Shown: positions 1 to 8,587, counted from the first letter of the stretch. The stretch is DNA of 64,000 bases from Paenibacillus_D sp047238105 (GCF_047238105.1 NZ_JBDFMD010000001.1:4464001-4528000); one strand, 5' to 3'. Numbers and translations: made by a program. Notes: generated by a model not told the origin, from the sequence alone.

Positions 1-1
1 G

Positions 2-46
2 TTGCCCATGGATTACCTTCACAAACGTGTGGATCGCTTGAACTGA
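2..46 (+). CDS. possible 3' end of a gene that starts before the window
   Basis: One frame is open from the window edge to a TGA at 44-46 and would encode a short charged tail ending in HKRVDRLN. The other two forward frames also pass through here, so this is a guess from composition only. Nothing about function can be said. Confidence 0.25.
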   Translation: MPMDYLHKRVDRLN

Positions 47-112
47 AAGATGTGTTGGGTATACTCGTACATTGCATTGGGACGACCATCCTACATTACG
101 GGAGGGGATTTC

Positions 113-298
113 ATGGCCAAACGAAGCCATAATGAAGTCAAGGACAGTCTGAGTGAATTAACGAGAATTTTTCAGCCGAAGGACCCCAGGAAATTTGTCA
201 AGGATTATATCCGCAAGTATCGCATCACCGGCGGATATGAAGAGGAACTGACCATGCTTGTGGAGCGAGAGCTTGGCAAGATGAATTCGGTCGGTTAA
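113..298 (+). CDS. small charged protein of unknown function (61 aa)
   Basis: Encodes 61 residues starting MAKRSHNEV and ending KMNSVG. The ATG at 113 was chosen because GGGAGGGG lies just upstream at normal spacing, while a longer in-frame start at 50 has no such site. The protein is rich in Lys, Arg and Glu, has no signal peptide or membrane segment, and looks like two or three amphipathic helices. I do not recognise the family. It stands alone, with a strong terminator 33 bp after its stop, so it is probably a single-gene transcript. Function unknown. Confidence 0.7.
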   Translation: MAKRSHNEVKDSLSELTRIFQPKDPRKFVKDYIRKYRITGGYEEELTMLVERELGKMNSVG

Positions 299-330
299 CC
301 GCTGTATGGGATGACCGATAATGTATATTG

Positions 331-360
331 AACCGTACCGATTTTCGGTACGGTTTTTCT
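331..360 (+). terminator. intrinsic terminator of the small gene at 113
   Basis: A perfect 10-bp stem AACCGTACCG / CGGTACGGTT with a 5-nt loop is followed directly by a T-rich tract. It closes the 61-aa gene before map. Confidence 0.9.
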
Positions 361-465
361 TTGTGGGGAATTTGTGAGATATTTGCCCCTTCTTGCGAAT
401 AGCGTGGAGAGAGAAGGCGTGCCGGGCAGGCGCGCCGCCATCCAGGCGGTATAGGAGGCGGCATA

Positions 466-1236
466 ATGGGGAAAGCAAGGACTACCGAAGAAATTAACCA
501 AATTGCCAAGGCGGGACAGATCGTCGGCGCTTGTCATCGACAGATTGCCCGCTGGCTGCTCCCTGGTGTAAGCACGGCGGAGATCGACCGCTTGGCGGAA
601 CAGTTCATCCAGCGCCGGCGTGGAAAAGCAGCCCAAAAGGGCTATAAAGGCTTTCCCTATGCAATCTGCGCTTCAGTCAACGACATCGCATGCCATGGCT
701 TTCCCGATGGACGGCCGCTGGCGCAGGGCGACATCGTCACCATCGATCTGGTAGTCGAATACAAAGGGTGGATGGCCGATTCGGCTTGGAGTTATGCGGT
801 GGGCAAGACCGACCCGCAGGGAGACCATCTTCTCCGCACCGCCAAACGGGCATTGTACAAGGGGATCGCTGCGGCCAGGACGGGCAACCGTATCGGAGAT
901 ATCGGATATGCGATCGAAACGTTTGTCAGGCGCTCGGGCTGTCAGGTCATTCCGGGCTTCGTAGGACACGGGATCGGCCGCGAGCTGCACGAGCCGCCCC
1001 AAGTCCCGCCGTGCGGGCTAGCAGGCACCGGCACCAGACTGCAGGAAGGGATGGTGCTGACGATCGAGCCGATTGTGACGCTGGGCCGGCCCGAGACATG
1101 GATGGCCCCGGACGGCTGGGCGGCGCGCACACGTGACGGAGCGCGGACGGCTCAGTTCGAGCATACGATAGCGATCACCAGGCACGGTCCGCGAATTCTA
1201 ACACGATCGTCGGAGGCTGCGGGGCGTCAGCGCTGA
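466..1236 (+). CDS. map: type I methionine aminopeptidase
   Basis: Cytosolic metalloprotease that removes the initiator methionine from new proteins. The 256-aa protein carries the whole pita-bread metal site: Asp94, Asp105, His168, Glu201 and Glu232, plus the substrate-binding His77 in the NDIACHG stretch. ATG at 466 follows AGGAGG at 453-458. The length is typical of the short bacterial type I enzymes. The C-terminus has a loop with an extra Met/Trp/Arg-rich stretch (about 209-228) before the last ligand, and an Arg-rich tail. Its 3' end overlaps the convergent lipoprotein gene by 10 bp. Bacillota often carry more than one map paralogue; this one is away from the ribosomal cluster, so it may be the secondary copy (inference). 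Confidence 0.93.
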   Translation: MGKARTTEEINQIAKAGQIVGACHRQIARWLLPGVSTAEIDRLAEQFIQRRRGKAAQKGYKGFPYAICASVNDIACHGFPDGRPLAQGDIVTIDLVVEYKGWMADSAWSYAVGKTDPQGDHLLRTAKRALYKGIAAARTGNRIGDIGYAIETFVRRSGCQVIPGFVGHGIGRELHEPPQVPPCGLAGTGTRLQEGMVLTIEPIVTLGRPETWMAPDGWAARTRDGARTAQFEHTIAITRHGPRILTRSSEAAGRQR

Positions 1237-2024
1237 TCATCAGCCCCGGCCTGTGCCGCTTTGAGCTGACGGAGCCGCATGGGCGGGGTTGTGCCGCCGC
1301 CGAATTCGTATTCGGCCAGTTTATTGAATTCGCTCAGATAAGGCTGCAGCGGACGGTTCATCCAGGTCTCCCGGGCGTAATCGACCAGTTCATTGACGAA
1401 AAAACGGTTCGCCGAGATGTGCACTTCCTGCACATAAGGGCTGAGCTTCCGCAGTTTGACTGCAATCGTCTGCTTGAGCTCGGCAGACAGCATCTCGTGG
1501 TCGCTCACCGACAGATAGGAATTATAAGGAGTGACCAGATCCCGGTTATCCCAGTACGGGCTGCCGTCATCAATATTATAGACGCCTTTGCCGCTGCCGG
1601 TATTGTTCTGTTCGTACCCGTTCTTGCCGCCGGAGCGGGTGGTCCCTACGGCCGTCCAGTCGAGCACAAGTCCGACATAAGCATTTTTGTCGGTCAGCAT
1701 GACGACGGCGCCGGCTACGCCCTGCGTCCGGGACAGCTTCCTGGAGAGATGCGAGCTGAACTCGAGATGGCTGTTGCGGTGACGGTCCGGGATGTCGCCG
1801 ACAGGGCCATACATGCGGTCGCCCATCATTTTGGGATCATCCGCCTGCTGCGAGCCGTAATCGTATTCGCTGTCCTGGACTTTGCGGGTGTAGTTGCAGC
1901 CGCTGGCCGCAAGCAAAGTCGCCCCCGCAAGCAGGATCAAGATGGCTAAGCGGAGACCTCTTCCCAGAGCGGACAAGTCCGGATAACGGGCAGTTCGACA
2001 TGAATCGTCAGGGGGGGTATTCAT
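1227..2024 (-). CDS. YhcN/YlaJ-family sporulation lipoprotein
   Basis: A 265-aa protein with a hydrophobic stretch at about 25-40 and a lipobox ending in Cys43 (LLAASGC), so it should be a lipid-anchored exported protein. The central region (VAGAVVMLTDKNAYVGLVLD, about residues 103-121) followed by helices rich in Lys, Val and Asn matches the YhcN/YlaJ family, known from Bacillus spore coat and inner-membrane lipoproteins. The N-region before the hydrophobic stretch is long for a signal peptide, but the ATG at 2024 has AAGGAGG at good spacing. A Gly/Asn-rich insertion lies around 125-145. It is monocistronic and convergent with map. The role in germination or the spore envelope is inferred from the family. 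Confidence 0.8.
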   Translation of the reverse strand: MNTPPDDSCRTARYPDLSALGRGLRLAILILLAGATLLAASGCNYTRKVQDSEYDYGSQQADDPKMMGDRMYGPVGDIPDRHRNSHLEFSSHLSRKLSRTQGVAGAVVMLTDKNAYVGLVLDWTAVGTTRSGGKNGYEQNNTGSGKGVYNIDDGSPYWDNRDLVTPYNSYLSVSDHEMLSAELKQTIAVKLRKLSPYVQEVHISANRFFVNELVDYARETWMNRPLQPYLSEFNKLAEYEFGGGTTPPMRLRQLKAAQAGADDQR

Positions 2025-2233
2025 GCAGACTCCTCCTTCAAGAGCTAAGTGTTGTTAGGGTTAGCAGGCGGAAGTGATTTATACGTTCGGGCATCATACA
2101 TAATTGACCATGGCACAGGTGCACAATGTAAGGAGGAAAACGGCTCTCCAGCTATACTGTCACCCCCCTCCAAGGCTTGGCAAACCGCTGATTTGACAGC
2201 TTTGAGAACAATTTGTGAACTGCAGTGTGATCA

Positions 2234-2262
2234 TTGACAAAAGGGGGCATCAACTTTATATT
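2234..2262 (+). promoter_or_regulatory. SigA-type promoter for the cta operon
   Basis: TTGACA at 2234-2239 and TATATT at 2257-2262 are separated by exactly 17 bp. This is the only good match in the 483-bp gap before ctaC and would give a leader of about 240 nt. Confidence 0.7.
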
Positions 2263-2507
2263 TAATAAAGTGATTCTGTTTGCTGGGATAGCTATGTCAT
2301 CTGGGTAGAAGTCACAGTATGCTGCATGTCGCACCGTCTTGTCGGAAGGCGGCCAAGACGCTTTCGATCACCATAACGCTGTCGAGTCGTGACGACTCCG
2401 GCCCAAGAGCTCCGCATAGTCGGGGCTAACGTTTTGTAGGGGTGCGTTAGAGGCGGAGAAGACATCGCACTGGCAGCTGTAGAAAACGTTTAAAGTGGGG
2501 TAGATGA
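2263..2507 (+). other. long 5' leader of the cta operon, no gene seen
   Basis: About 245 nt between the promoter and ctaC. It contains a hairpin GAGTCG-TGA-CGACTC at 2384-2398 and, at 2481-2494, a two-mismatch relative of a CcpA cre site just before the ribosome binding site. I do not recognise a riboswitch class here. The gap 2025-2233 before the promoter shows no supported gene. Confidence 0.4.
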
Positions 2508-3560
2508 ATGATGAAACGGTGGCCTGTAGTAACACGGCTTCTGCCTCTGCTGGCAGGGCTTGCGCTTCTGTTGTCCGCCTGCGGCCGGGAGGACTTGTCC
2601 GCGCTCAGACCGCAGGGGCCGGTAGCAAGAGAACAATTTGGACTTATGCAATTGTCGATTTCCATCATGGTTGTCGTGGTCTTCGTAGTATTCGCGCTGG
2701 CGATCTATGTCCTGATCCGGTTCCGCCGCCGCAAGGGCGACGACACGATCCCTGTGCAGGTGGAAGGCAACCATAAGCTGGAGATTATCTGGACGGTTAT
2801 TCCACTGATGCTGCTGGTCGTGCTCGGCGTACCTACGATCCAGTCAGTATTTGGTCTGGCCAAGGATTACAGTAGGGATGAGGATGCACTGCAGGTCAAA
2901 GTAACGGCTCATCAGTACTGGTGGGAGTTTGAGTATCCGCAATATGGCATCTCGACTGCGCAGGATCTGGTGATCCCGGAAGGCAAGATCATCTCCATCG
3001 AAGCCCAGACGGCCGATGTGCTCCACTCCTTCTGGATTCCGTCGCTCGCGGGCAAGATTGATACCAACCCTGGAGGCAACGTGAACCGGATGTACTTCCA
3101 GGCAGATCGGACAGGCGTTTTCCTCGGCAAGTGCGCTGAGCTGTGCGGACCTTCCCATGCCAACATGGACTTCAAGGTCAAAGCGGTAGACGAAGCTTCC
3201 TTTGAGCGGTGGACGACAGCTATGGCTGCGCCAGCTATACTGCCGGAGGATCCGGCAATTGCAGAGCTTCTGGCAAGCCAGTGTCTGACATGTCATGCGA
3301 TCGGTGAGGAAGGCCTCGACGTCTATCCGAACCTGACCGGTATCGGCAGCCGTGAATCGGTAGCCGGCATCCTGGTCAATGTCCCTGAGGAAGAAACGGA
3401 ACGGTACTCTAACGAAGGTACGGTGTACGAGAACCTGAAGCGCTGGATCGAAGACCCGCAAGGGATCAAGCCAGGCAATCTTATGCCGCAGGTTGATCTG
3501 ACAGAAGAAGAAGTCGATGCGATCGCCAGGTATCTGGCCGATCAGAAATTAGAATATTAA
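2508..3560 (+). CDS. ctaC: cytochrome c oxidase subunit II with fused cytochrome c (caa3 type)
   Basis: Electron-entry subunit of the caa3 terminal oxidase. The 350-aa precursor has a lipoprotein signal with Cys25 (LLLSAC), two membrane helices (about 43-65 and 84-106), a periplasm-facing cupredoxin domain and a C-terminal cytochrome c domain. The dinuclear CuA site is visible as HQYWWEF plus the CAELCGPSHANM cluster. The heme-binding CLTCH motif follows near residue 260, with a Met ligand candidate in NLMPQ. The fusion of CuA and heme c domains is the hallmark of the caa3 class of Bacillales. It is the first gene of ctaCDEF and is followed 28 bp later by ctaD. Confidence 0.96.
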   Translation: MMKRWPVVTRLLPLLAGLALLLSACGREDLSALRPQGPVAREQFGLMQLSISIMVVVVFVVFALAIYVLIRFRRRKGDDTIPVQVEGNHKLEIIWTVIPLMLLVVLGVPTIQSVFGLAKDYSRDEDALQVKVTAHQYWWEFEYPQYGISTAQDLVIPEGKIISIEAQTADVLHSFWIPSLAGKIDTNPGGNVNRMYFQADRTGVFLGKCAELCGPSHANMDFKVKAVDEASFERWTTAMAAPAILPEDPAIAELLASQCLTCHAIGEEGLDVYPNLTGIGSRESVAGILVNVPEEETERYSNEGTVYENLKRWIEDPQGIKPGNLMPQVDLTEEEVDAIARYLADQKLEY

Positions 3561-3588
3561 TCAACTGCGATAGAAGGAGGTACCAACT

Positions 3589-5434
3589 TTGGCTCATGGA
3601 CACTCGGTCAAGCGTTACACCGGTTTAATGGACTGGCTGACAACGGTTGACCATAAGAAAATCGGGATCCTTTATTTGATCGCCGGCGGTTTCTTTTTTC
3701 TGATCGGAGGACTCGAGGCTATCCTGATTCGGATCCAGCTCTGGATGCCGATGAACGACTTCTTGAGTGCGGATATGTACAATCAGGTGCTGACGATGCA
3801 CGGGACGACGATGATCTTCCTGGCGGCGATGCCGATCCTGTTCGCGCTGATGAATGCGATCGTACCGCTGCAGATCGGCGCACGCGACGTTGCCTTTCCA
3901 TTTCTAAACTCGCTCGGGTTCTGGACGTTCCTGTTCGGCGGACTGCTGCTTAACATCAGCTGGTTCACGCAGGGGGGCGCGCCCAATGCGGGGTGGACGT
4001 CATACGTGCCGCTCGCAAGTCCGCTGTACAGCGACACCCATGGCGTTGACTTCTATGTCATCGGTCTGCAGATCGGGGATCGGTACGCTGATCGGCGGTA
4101 TTAACTTCCTCGTTACGATTATCAACATGCGCGCACCTGGCATGAGCTTTATGCGGATGCCGATGTTCACATGGGCGATCTTCGTTACTTCGGCCCTGAT
4201 CCTGTTCGCCTTCCCGGCACTGACAGTCGGTTTGGCGGCTCTGATGTTCGATCGATTATTCAGCGCCAATTTCTTTAACCCGGATATGGGCGGCAACGCG
4301 GTTCTCTGGGAGCATATTTTCTGGATTTTTGGTCACCCTGAAGTATATATCCTGATCCTGCCGGCCTTCGGCATCATCTCGGAAGTTATCGCGACCTTCT
4401 CGCGCAAGCGGTTGTTCGGTTACAGCTCGATGGTGTTCGCGACAGTACTGATCGGCTTCCTGGGCTTCATGGTATGGGCTCACCACATGTTCACCACCGG
4501 TCTCGGTCCGGTAGCGAATGCGTTGTTCTCCATCGCCACGATGCTGATTGCCGTTCCGACCGGGATCAAGATCTTCAACTGGATCTTCACCATGTGGGGC
4601 GGATCGATTATTTTCAACAGCGCCAATCTGTATGCGATCGGCTTCGTGCCGACGTTCGTTATGGGTGGTGTGACAGGGGTCATGCTGGCAGCTGCTCCGG
4701 CAGACTACCAGTATCATGATACGTATTTTGTTGTCGCTCACTTCCACTACGTTATCGTGGGCGGACTTGTGCTTGGTATCTTTGCAGGCTTGCATTACTG
4801 GTGGCCGAAGATGTTCGGCAAGATGCTCAATGAAACGCTCGGCAAGATTACGTTCTGGACTTTCTTTATCGGTTTCCATCTGACGTTCTTCGTACAGCAC
4901 TTCCTCGGTCTGATGGGAATGCCGCGCCGGATCTATCAATACCTTGACGGGATGGGCTTCAACGAGATGAACCTGATCAGTACCATCGGCGCGATCCTGA
5001 TGGGTATCGGTACGATCCTGTTCGTAGTCAACATCATCGTCACCGCGATGAGCAAACAAACGCTCGGCGCAGATCCGTGGGGAGACGGCCGTACCCTGGA
5101 GTGGACGATTCCATCGCCTCCGCCGGAGTACAACTTCCTCCAGACACCGCTTGTACGCGGTTATGACGCGCTGTGGAAAGAAAAAATGGACGGCAACAAG
5201 ACGGTAACGCCTGCGGAGCCTGTCGGGCCGATCCATATGCCGTCGCCATCGATTCTGCCATTCATCATGTCGGTTGGTCTGTTCATTGGAGGTTTCGGCT
5301 TCATGTATCATCAGTACATTATCGGTGCAGCGGGCTTGCTCATCACATTCACATGTATGATCCTGCGTTCCCTCTACGACGATCATGGCTATCATATCGA
5401 GGTTGAAGAGCTGCAGAAAGGGGTGAAGGCATGA
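3589..5434 (+). pseudogene. ctaD: cytochrome c oxidase subunit I, frame broken by an apparent 2-bp deletion
   Basis: Catalytic subunit with heme a, heme a3 and CuB. A TTG start at 3589 follows GAAGGAGG. The first frame runs through the N-terminal helices to GLQI at about 4074, then stops at 4104; the rest (GIGTLIGGINF onward, with the HPEVYI and HDTYFVVAHFHYV metal-ligand stretches) continues in another frame to 5434. The expected sequence QISGIGTLIGG would need ATC TCG GGG, but the DNA reads ATC GGGG, as if TC was lost at 4073-4075. Joined, the product would be about 615 aa, normal for CtaD. A real mutation would destroy the oxidase while ctaC, ctaE, ctaF and ctaG remain intact, so a sequencing or assembly error is quite possible. 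Confidence 0.9.
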
Positions 5435-6051
5435 GCGCACATACACATGTAGACGGCCAATTGCCTCACGAGCCTGAGAAGGCTACCCTGGAAGGCCGCA
5501 ATAAGGTCCTGGCATTCTGGTTGTTCCTAGGCGGCGAGACGGTGTTGTTCGGAACGTTGTTCTCGGTGTACCTTGCCCTGCGGGGTCAGGTGCTTGAGGG
5601 CAATCCGACAGCGAACGAGTTGTTTGATCTCCCGCTGGTCGCAGCGGCTACGTTCATCCTCCTGACCTCCAGTTTGACCAGTGTGTTCGCCATCCAGGCA
5701 ATGCACCGCAACAATGTGAAGTCGATGATCAATTGGCTGATCGTGACAGTGCTGCTTGGGCTTGGCTTCCTTGCCCTTGAGGTCTATGAGTTTTTGCACT
5801 ATCTGCATATGGGACATGGCTTTACAACCAGTGCCTTCAGTTCATCCTTTTACACACTGGTCGGCTTCCACGGCGCGCACGTAATCCTGGGTGTCGTCTG
5901 GATCTCCCTGCTGATCGGGCAAGTGTTCAAGAAAGGTTTGAATACCGTTACCGCGCCAAAGATCTATGTAGCTGGTCTATACTGGCACTTCGTGGACGTC
6001 GTATGGGTGTTCATCTTTACGGTCGTCTATCTGATGGGAAAGGTGGGCTAA
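5431..6051 (+). CDS. ctaE: cytochrome c oxidase subunit III
   Basis: A 206-aa membrane subunit of the caa3 oxidase with five predicted helices, including the typical stretches FWLFLGGETVLFGTLFSVY near the N-terminus, GFHGAHVILGVVWI, and the C-terminal YWHFVDVVWVFIFTVVYLMG. Subunit III has no metal centre; it stabilises subunit I and its proton uptake route (family knowledge). The start ATG overlaps the ctaD stop as ATGA, which implies translational coupling. It is followed 3 bp later by ctaF. The five-helix form without the first two helices of the mitochondrial protein is normal for Bacillales. Confidence 0.95.
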   Translation: MSAHTHVDGQLPHEPEKATLEGRNKVLAFWLFLGGETVLFGTLFSVYLALRGQVLEGNPTANELFDLPLVAAATFILLTSSLTSVFAIQAMHRNNVKSMINWLIVTVLLGLGFLALEVYEFLHYLHMGHGFTTSAFSSSFYTLVGFHGAHVILGVVWISLLIGQVFKKGLNTVTAPKIYVAGLYWHFVDVVWVFIFTVVYLMGKVG

Positions 6052-6054
6052 GCG

Positions 6055-6378
6055 ATGGCAGGCAACCATTCCAACACTGCTTCTGAAGGCAAAGGCAAGC
6101 GGCACCGCATCGAAGGGCCGCAAAAGCATATTGTCGCATATATCTTCTCCATCCTGTTGACGGTACTGGCGTTTGCCACTGTCGCCGCAGGCGAGATCAA
6201 CTCGACGTTTACGTACATTTTGCTGGTCGTTATGGCCATTCTGCAAGTCTTTATCCAGATGTCCTTCTGGATGCATATGAAGGATCGCGGGCACATCTAT
6301 GCGATCATCGGCATTTTCTTCGGTGTATTTGTAGTTTTCACCTGTGTCGTTATGGCCGAGTTTTGGGTTTGGTGGTAA
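6055..6378 (+). CDS. ctaF: cytochrome c oxidase subunit IV (caa3 subunit 4B)
   Basis: A 107-aa protein with three membrane helices at about 26-46, 53-75 and 84-106. The central FIQMSFWMHMKDRG segment is typical of the bacterial subunit IV family (COX4_pro). The charged 25-residue N-terminus is Lys/His-rich and probably cytoplasmic. It lies in the same operon as ctaCDE, with a GGTGGG site before the ATG, and a terminator starts 22 bp after the stop. The subunit has no cofactor; it helps assembly or stability of the CuB site in related quinol oxidases (family knowledge). Confidence 0.92.
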   Translation: MAGNHSNTASEGKGKRHRIEGPQKHIVAYIFSILLTVLAFATVAAGEINSTFTYILLVVMAILQVFIQMSFWMHMKDRGHIYAIIGIFFGVFVVFTCVVMAEFWVWW

Positions 6379-6399
6379 GCGAGCGTCGATAGTAGGAAG

Positions 6400-6433
6400 A
6401 GAGGCGGGTCACTCAGGCGACCCCCTCTTTTTT
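6400..6433 (+). terminator. terminator after ctaF
   Basis: AGAGG-c-GGGTC pairs with GACCC-CCTCT (one bulged C), followed by six T. It sits between ctaF and ctaG, so ctaG may be read through at reduced level or have its own start. Confidence 0.8.
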
Positions 6434-6458
6434 CAAATTAACGGTTAAAGGGGAATCC

Positions 6459-7379
6459 ATGATGCTTGGATTGCAATACTTCAGCTTTGAGGAATTGTGG
6501 AGCCCGATAGTTCTCTTTGTATTCGCAGCTATAGTCATCCTCTACTTCTATCTGGTCGGTCCTTGGCGCGAGCGCCATTATTCCATGGAGGCTACCGCTA
6601 CTCTGAAGCAGAAAATTCTATTTGTGAGCGGCGTGGTGATGTACTACCTTGCCAATGGAGGTCCACTGGAGCTCCTCGGTCATCTGATCTTCTCGTTTCA
6701 TATGACCAATATGGCTATATCGTACCTGGTGGTACCGCCGATGATCCTGCTTGGCGTGCCGGCGTTTCTGTGGCGGGCAGCCTTCAGCAAGTCCTTTTGG
6801 AAACGACTGCGGCCACTGATGCATCCGCTGATCACACTTATTCTATTTAATATATTGTTCTCGATCTACCATGTGCCAGAGGTGCATGAGTATGTGATGC
6901 TCAACTTCACGGTGCATCGGATTTACTTCTTCGTCCTGCTCGTTGCAGCTTTTATGATGTGGTGGCAGATCGTCAGTCCGGTTCCGGAGTGGAGTCGTCT
7001 GAACGGTGTCAAGAAGATGGGCTACATCTTCGCCAATGGTGTGCTGCTCACACCGGCCTGCGCGCTCATCATCTTCGCGCCGCAGTCGCTGTACCCGATG
7101 TACAGCGATCCGAATGTGTGGGTGCAGGCGATGGGCTATTGTCTGCCGGGCGACACTACTTGGCTGATAGAGCAATTCAGCGGTCCCGAGTACTTCAACT
7201 TCTTGCCGCCGATCGAGGATCAGCAGCTGGGCGGGGTCATCATGAAGCTCGTCCAGGAGTTTATGTATGGTGCGATCCTGATCTATGTCTTCAAGCAATG
7301 GTACCAGAAGGAGCATGCGGAGTCGGATGAGATGCCGAGCTCTAATCCGGGTTCTAACCCTAATCCTGGTACGGTATAA
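6459..7379 (+). CDS. ctaG: cytochrome c oxidase assembly factor CtaG (CuB maturation)
   Basis: A 306-aa polytopic membrane protein of the Bacillus-type CtaG (caa3_CtaG) family, needed for active caa3 oxidase in Bacillus subtilis (family knowledge). About seven helices are visible. Histidine and Met positions that could carry copper occur in HLIFSFHMTNMAISYLVVPP and in RPLMHPLITLILFN. The tail after about residue 285 is a soluble Ser/Asn/Pro-rich stretch. The start ATG at 6459 follows AAAGGGG. It is the last gene of the oxidase cluster; its original terminator now lies downstream of an inserted repeat element (see 7392-7636). Confidence 0.92.
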   Translation: MMLGLQYFSFEELWSPIVLFVFAAIVILYFYLVGPWRERHYSMEATATLKQKILFVSGVVMYYLANGGPLELLGHLIFSFHMTNMAISYLVVPPMILLGVPAFLWRAAFSKSFWKRLRPLMHPLITLILFNILFSIYHVPEVHEYVMLNFTVHRIYFFVLLVAAFMMWWQIVSPVPEWSRLNGVKKMGYIFANGVLLTPACALIIFAPQSLYPMYSDPNVWVQAMGYCLPGDTTWLIEQFSGPEYFNFLPPIEDQQLGGVIMKLVQEFMYGAILIYVFKQWYQKEHAESDEMPSSNPGSNPNPGTV

Positions 7380-7391
7380 AATAACGGCCTT

Positions 7392-7636
7392 CGGGCTATT
7401 ATTGAAAATAATGACCTCAAGGTAACGGATCGTTCTTCCGATCGCTGTTGTTCCCAGATTTCTTGATTTTTAATCCCTAACAGGGATGAAATCCGGGACA
7501 GCGTATGCTTCCGAAGCTAGCTTTTCTGCGAAAAGCTTTCAGGCGAACGCTACGTAGCATAAGCTCTCGAAGTCGCTTTCTTCCAGAAAGCGTTGACCAG
7601 AATCGATTCCGCACCCATCGGCACTTTCCAACAACC
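7392..7636 (+). repeat. dispersed structured repeat element, long copy, inside the ctaG terminator
   Basis: The left and right thirds match the MITE at 46660-46830 in inverted orientation: the stretch from ACGGATCG at about 7425 through the GAAATCCGGGACA part at about 7500, then GGCGAACGCT and AATCGATTCCG. Compared with that copy it carries an extra middle part holding two hairpins, AGCTTTTC-TGC-GAAAAGCT at 7519-7537 and CGCTTTCT-TCC-AGAAAGCG at 7574-7592. It is flanked by direct copies of ATAACGGCCTTCGGGC at 7381-7396 and 7637-7652; the last bases of the left copy may belong to the element. Removing the element and one copy restores a clean terminator right after ctaG. No gene is seen in 7380-7836. 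Confidence 0.75.
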
Positions 7637-7638
7637 AT

Positions 7639-7661
7639 AACGGCCTTCGGGCCGTTTTTTT
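7639..7661 (+). terminator. intact terminator of ctaG, displaced by the repeat
   Basis: AACGGCC-TTCG-GGCCGTT is a perfect 7-bp stem with a TTCG loop and a T tract. A degenerate half copy remains at 7381-7399 directly after the ctaG stop. Confidence 0.9.
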
Positions 7662-7762
7662 GAATTCTAAGAATTTATATGTTGCACACATATATCAGCT
7701 TAGAATTCTCCGGAATGAAACGCGCTGCGCCGCCAAGGTCGGCGACAGCCGTTTCACCTTGT

Positions 7763-7791
7763 TTGACAAAAAAACAAGGTGTGATTATACT
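7763..7791 (+). promoter_or_regulatory. consensus promoter of the GntR/ABC operon
   Basis: TTGACA at 7763-7768 and TATACT at 7786-7791 with 17 bp between. The -35 lies in a perfect 10-bp inverted repeat CACCTTGTTT / AAACAAGGTG (7755-7764 and 7772-7781), a second possible control site. Confidence 0.88.
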
Positions 7792-7813
7792 GTGTATAAA
7801 GTTATATACAGTA
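7788..7813 (+). promoter_or_regulatory. operator for the YtrA-like GntR repressor
   Basis: TACTGTGTATA-N4-TATATACAGTA, an 11-bp dyad with one mismatch, overlaps the -10 and the expected start of transcription. YtrA-type regulators bind such dyads upstream of their own ABC operon, so it is most likely the site of the GntR protein encoded at 8588. Confidence 0.75.
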
Positions 7814-7836
7814 TGATGACTTAAGGCGGTGATCGC

Positions 7837-8550
7837 ATGAGTACATGGCAGGGCATCTGGCTGATCGTAAAGCATGAGCTGCGTAATGAACGGCTCGGGC
7901 TGCTGCTCAGTTTTCTCTTTTTTAACTACACCAGTTTCATTATGATTGCCGTGATCCACGACGCTTCCCCCTTTGATGGCTACACAGCCTGGATAGAGAA
8001 TTTCCTCTTCCTGTCGCTGATTCCGATCTTCGGGTTCACGCTTAGCCGGACGATGATGCGGGTATGGTCGGAGGATACCTACACTTACAGGCTAGCCGAC
8101 CTGCGGAGTATGCCGATTACATCCCGGCAGATTGCGGGCAGCCGGGTGCTGCAATTTATCATTTACTTTACCGCCGGCTGGTTTTATTTCTTCACCTTGA
8201 GCTACATTCTGGTCGGATGGGTACGCGGGATGGGATTTCTTGCGTTCGCGGGCTTCGCCTTGATGTGGTATGCCTATGGTGCCGCAGTCGGCTCTGCGTA
8301 TCTCATGTTTGAGCTTGGGGTGAAGGGTAGGCAGTACATGTTTGCGACGCTGGTCTTCATGGCGGTGTTTGGTCTTGTGACCTATGGGCTGCACAGGGCC
8401 GGCATCGGATTGTTGCAGGAGAGCGCAGCGATGATGATGCAGGGCGCCTGGTGGCTGCCAACCGTTCTCCTGCTCACTGCAGCAGCTTTGGTCAGGCTGA
8501 TCTATACGATCATTCAACGCCGGATCGAGAACCGCAATTTGTTCCATTAG
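7837..8550 (+). CDS. ABC-2 type membrane protein of the GntR-controlled operon
   Basis: A 237-aa protein with six predicted membrane helices and short loops, without an ATP-binding site. It resembles the membrane component of YtrB-type bacitracin/cell-envelope ABC systems more than a substrate importer. The first gene of an operon: promoter and operator lie directly upstream, the regulator (8588) and ATPase (8992) directly downstream. Having the permease first is unusual, as ytrA-type regulators usually lead such operons. The start ATG at 7837 has AAGGCGGTGATC before it. The transported molecule cannot be told from sequence; export or sensing of envelope-active compounds is an inference from the family. 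Confidence 0.7.
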   Translation: MSTWQGIWLIVKHELRNERLGLLLSFLFFNYTSFIMIAVIHDASPFDGYTAWIENFLFLSLIPIFGFTLSRTMMRVWSEDTYTYRLADLRSMPITSRQIAGSRVLQFIIYFTAGWFYFFTLSYILVGWVRGMGFLAFAGFALMWYAYGAAVGSAYLMFELGVKGRQYMFATLVFMAVFGLVTYGLHRAGIGLLQESAAMMMQGAWWLPTVLLLTAAALVRLIYTIIQRRIENRNLFH

Positions 8551-8587
8551 CAGGGAGACAGATCCCAACCTCAAAGGTGGTGAAGGT

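Noticed and set aside
2049..2237. 62-codon frame before ctaC
   Set aside because: It covers the region running up to the cta -35 box and lacks a ribosome binding site or protein-like composition.
2481..2494. cre-like site before ctaC
   Set aside because: Two fixed positions differ from the consensus, and it lies almost on the ribosome binding site. Noted in the leader feature but not claimed.
4256..5446. Minus-strand frame of 396 codons
   Set aside because: Antisense to ctaD and highly charged; no plausible family.
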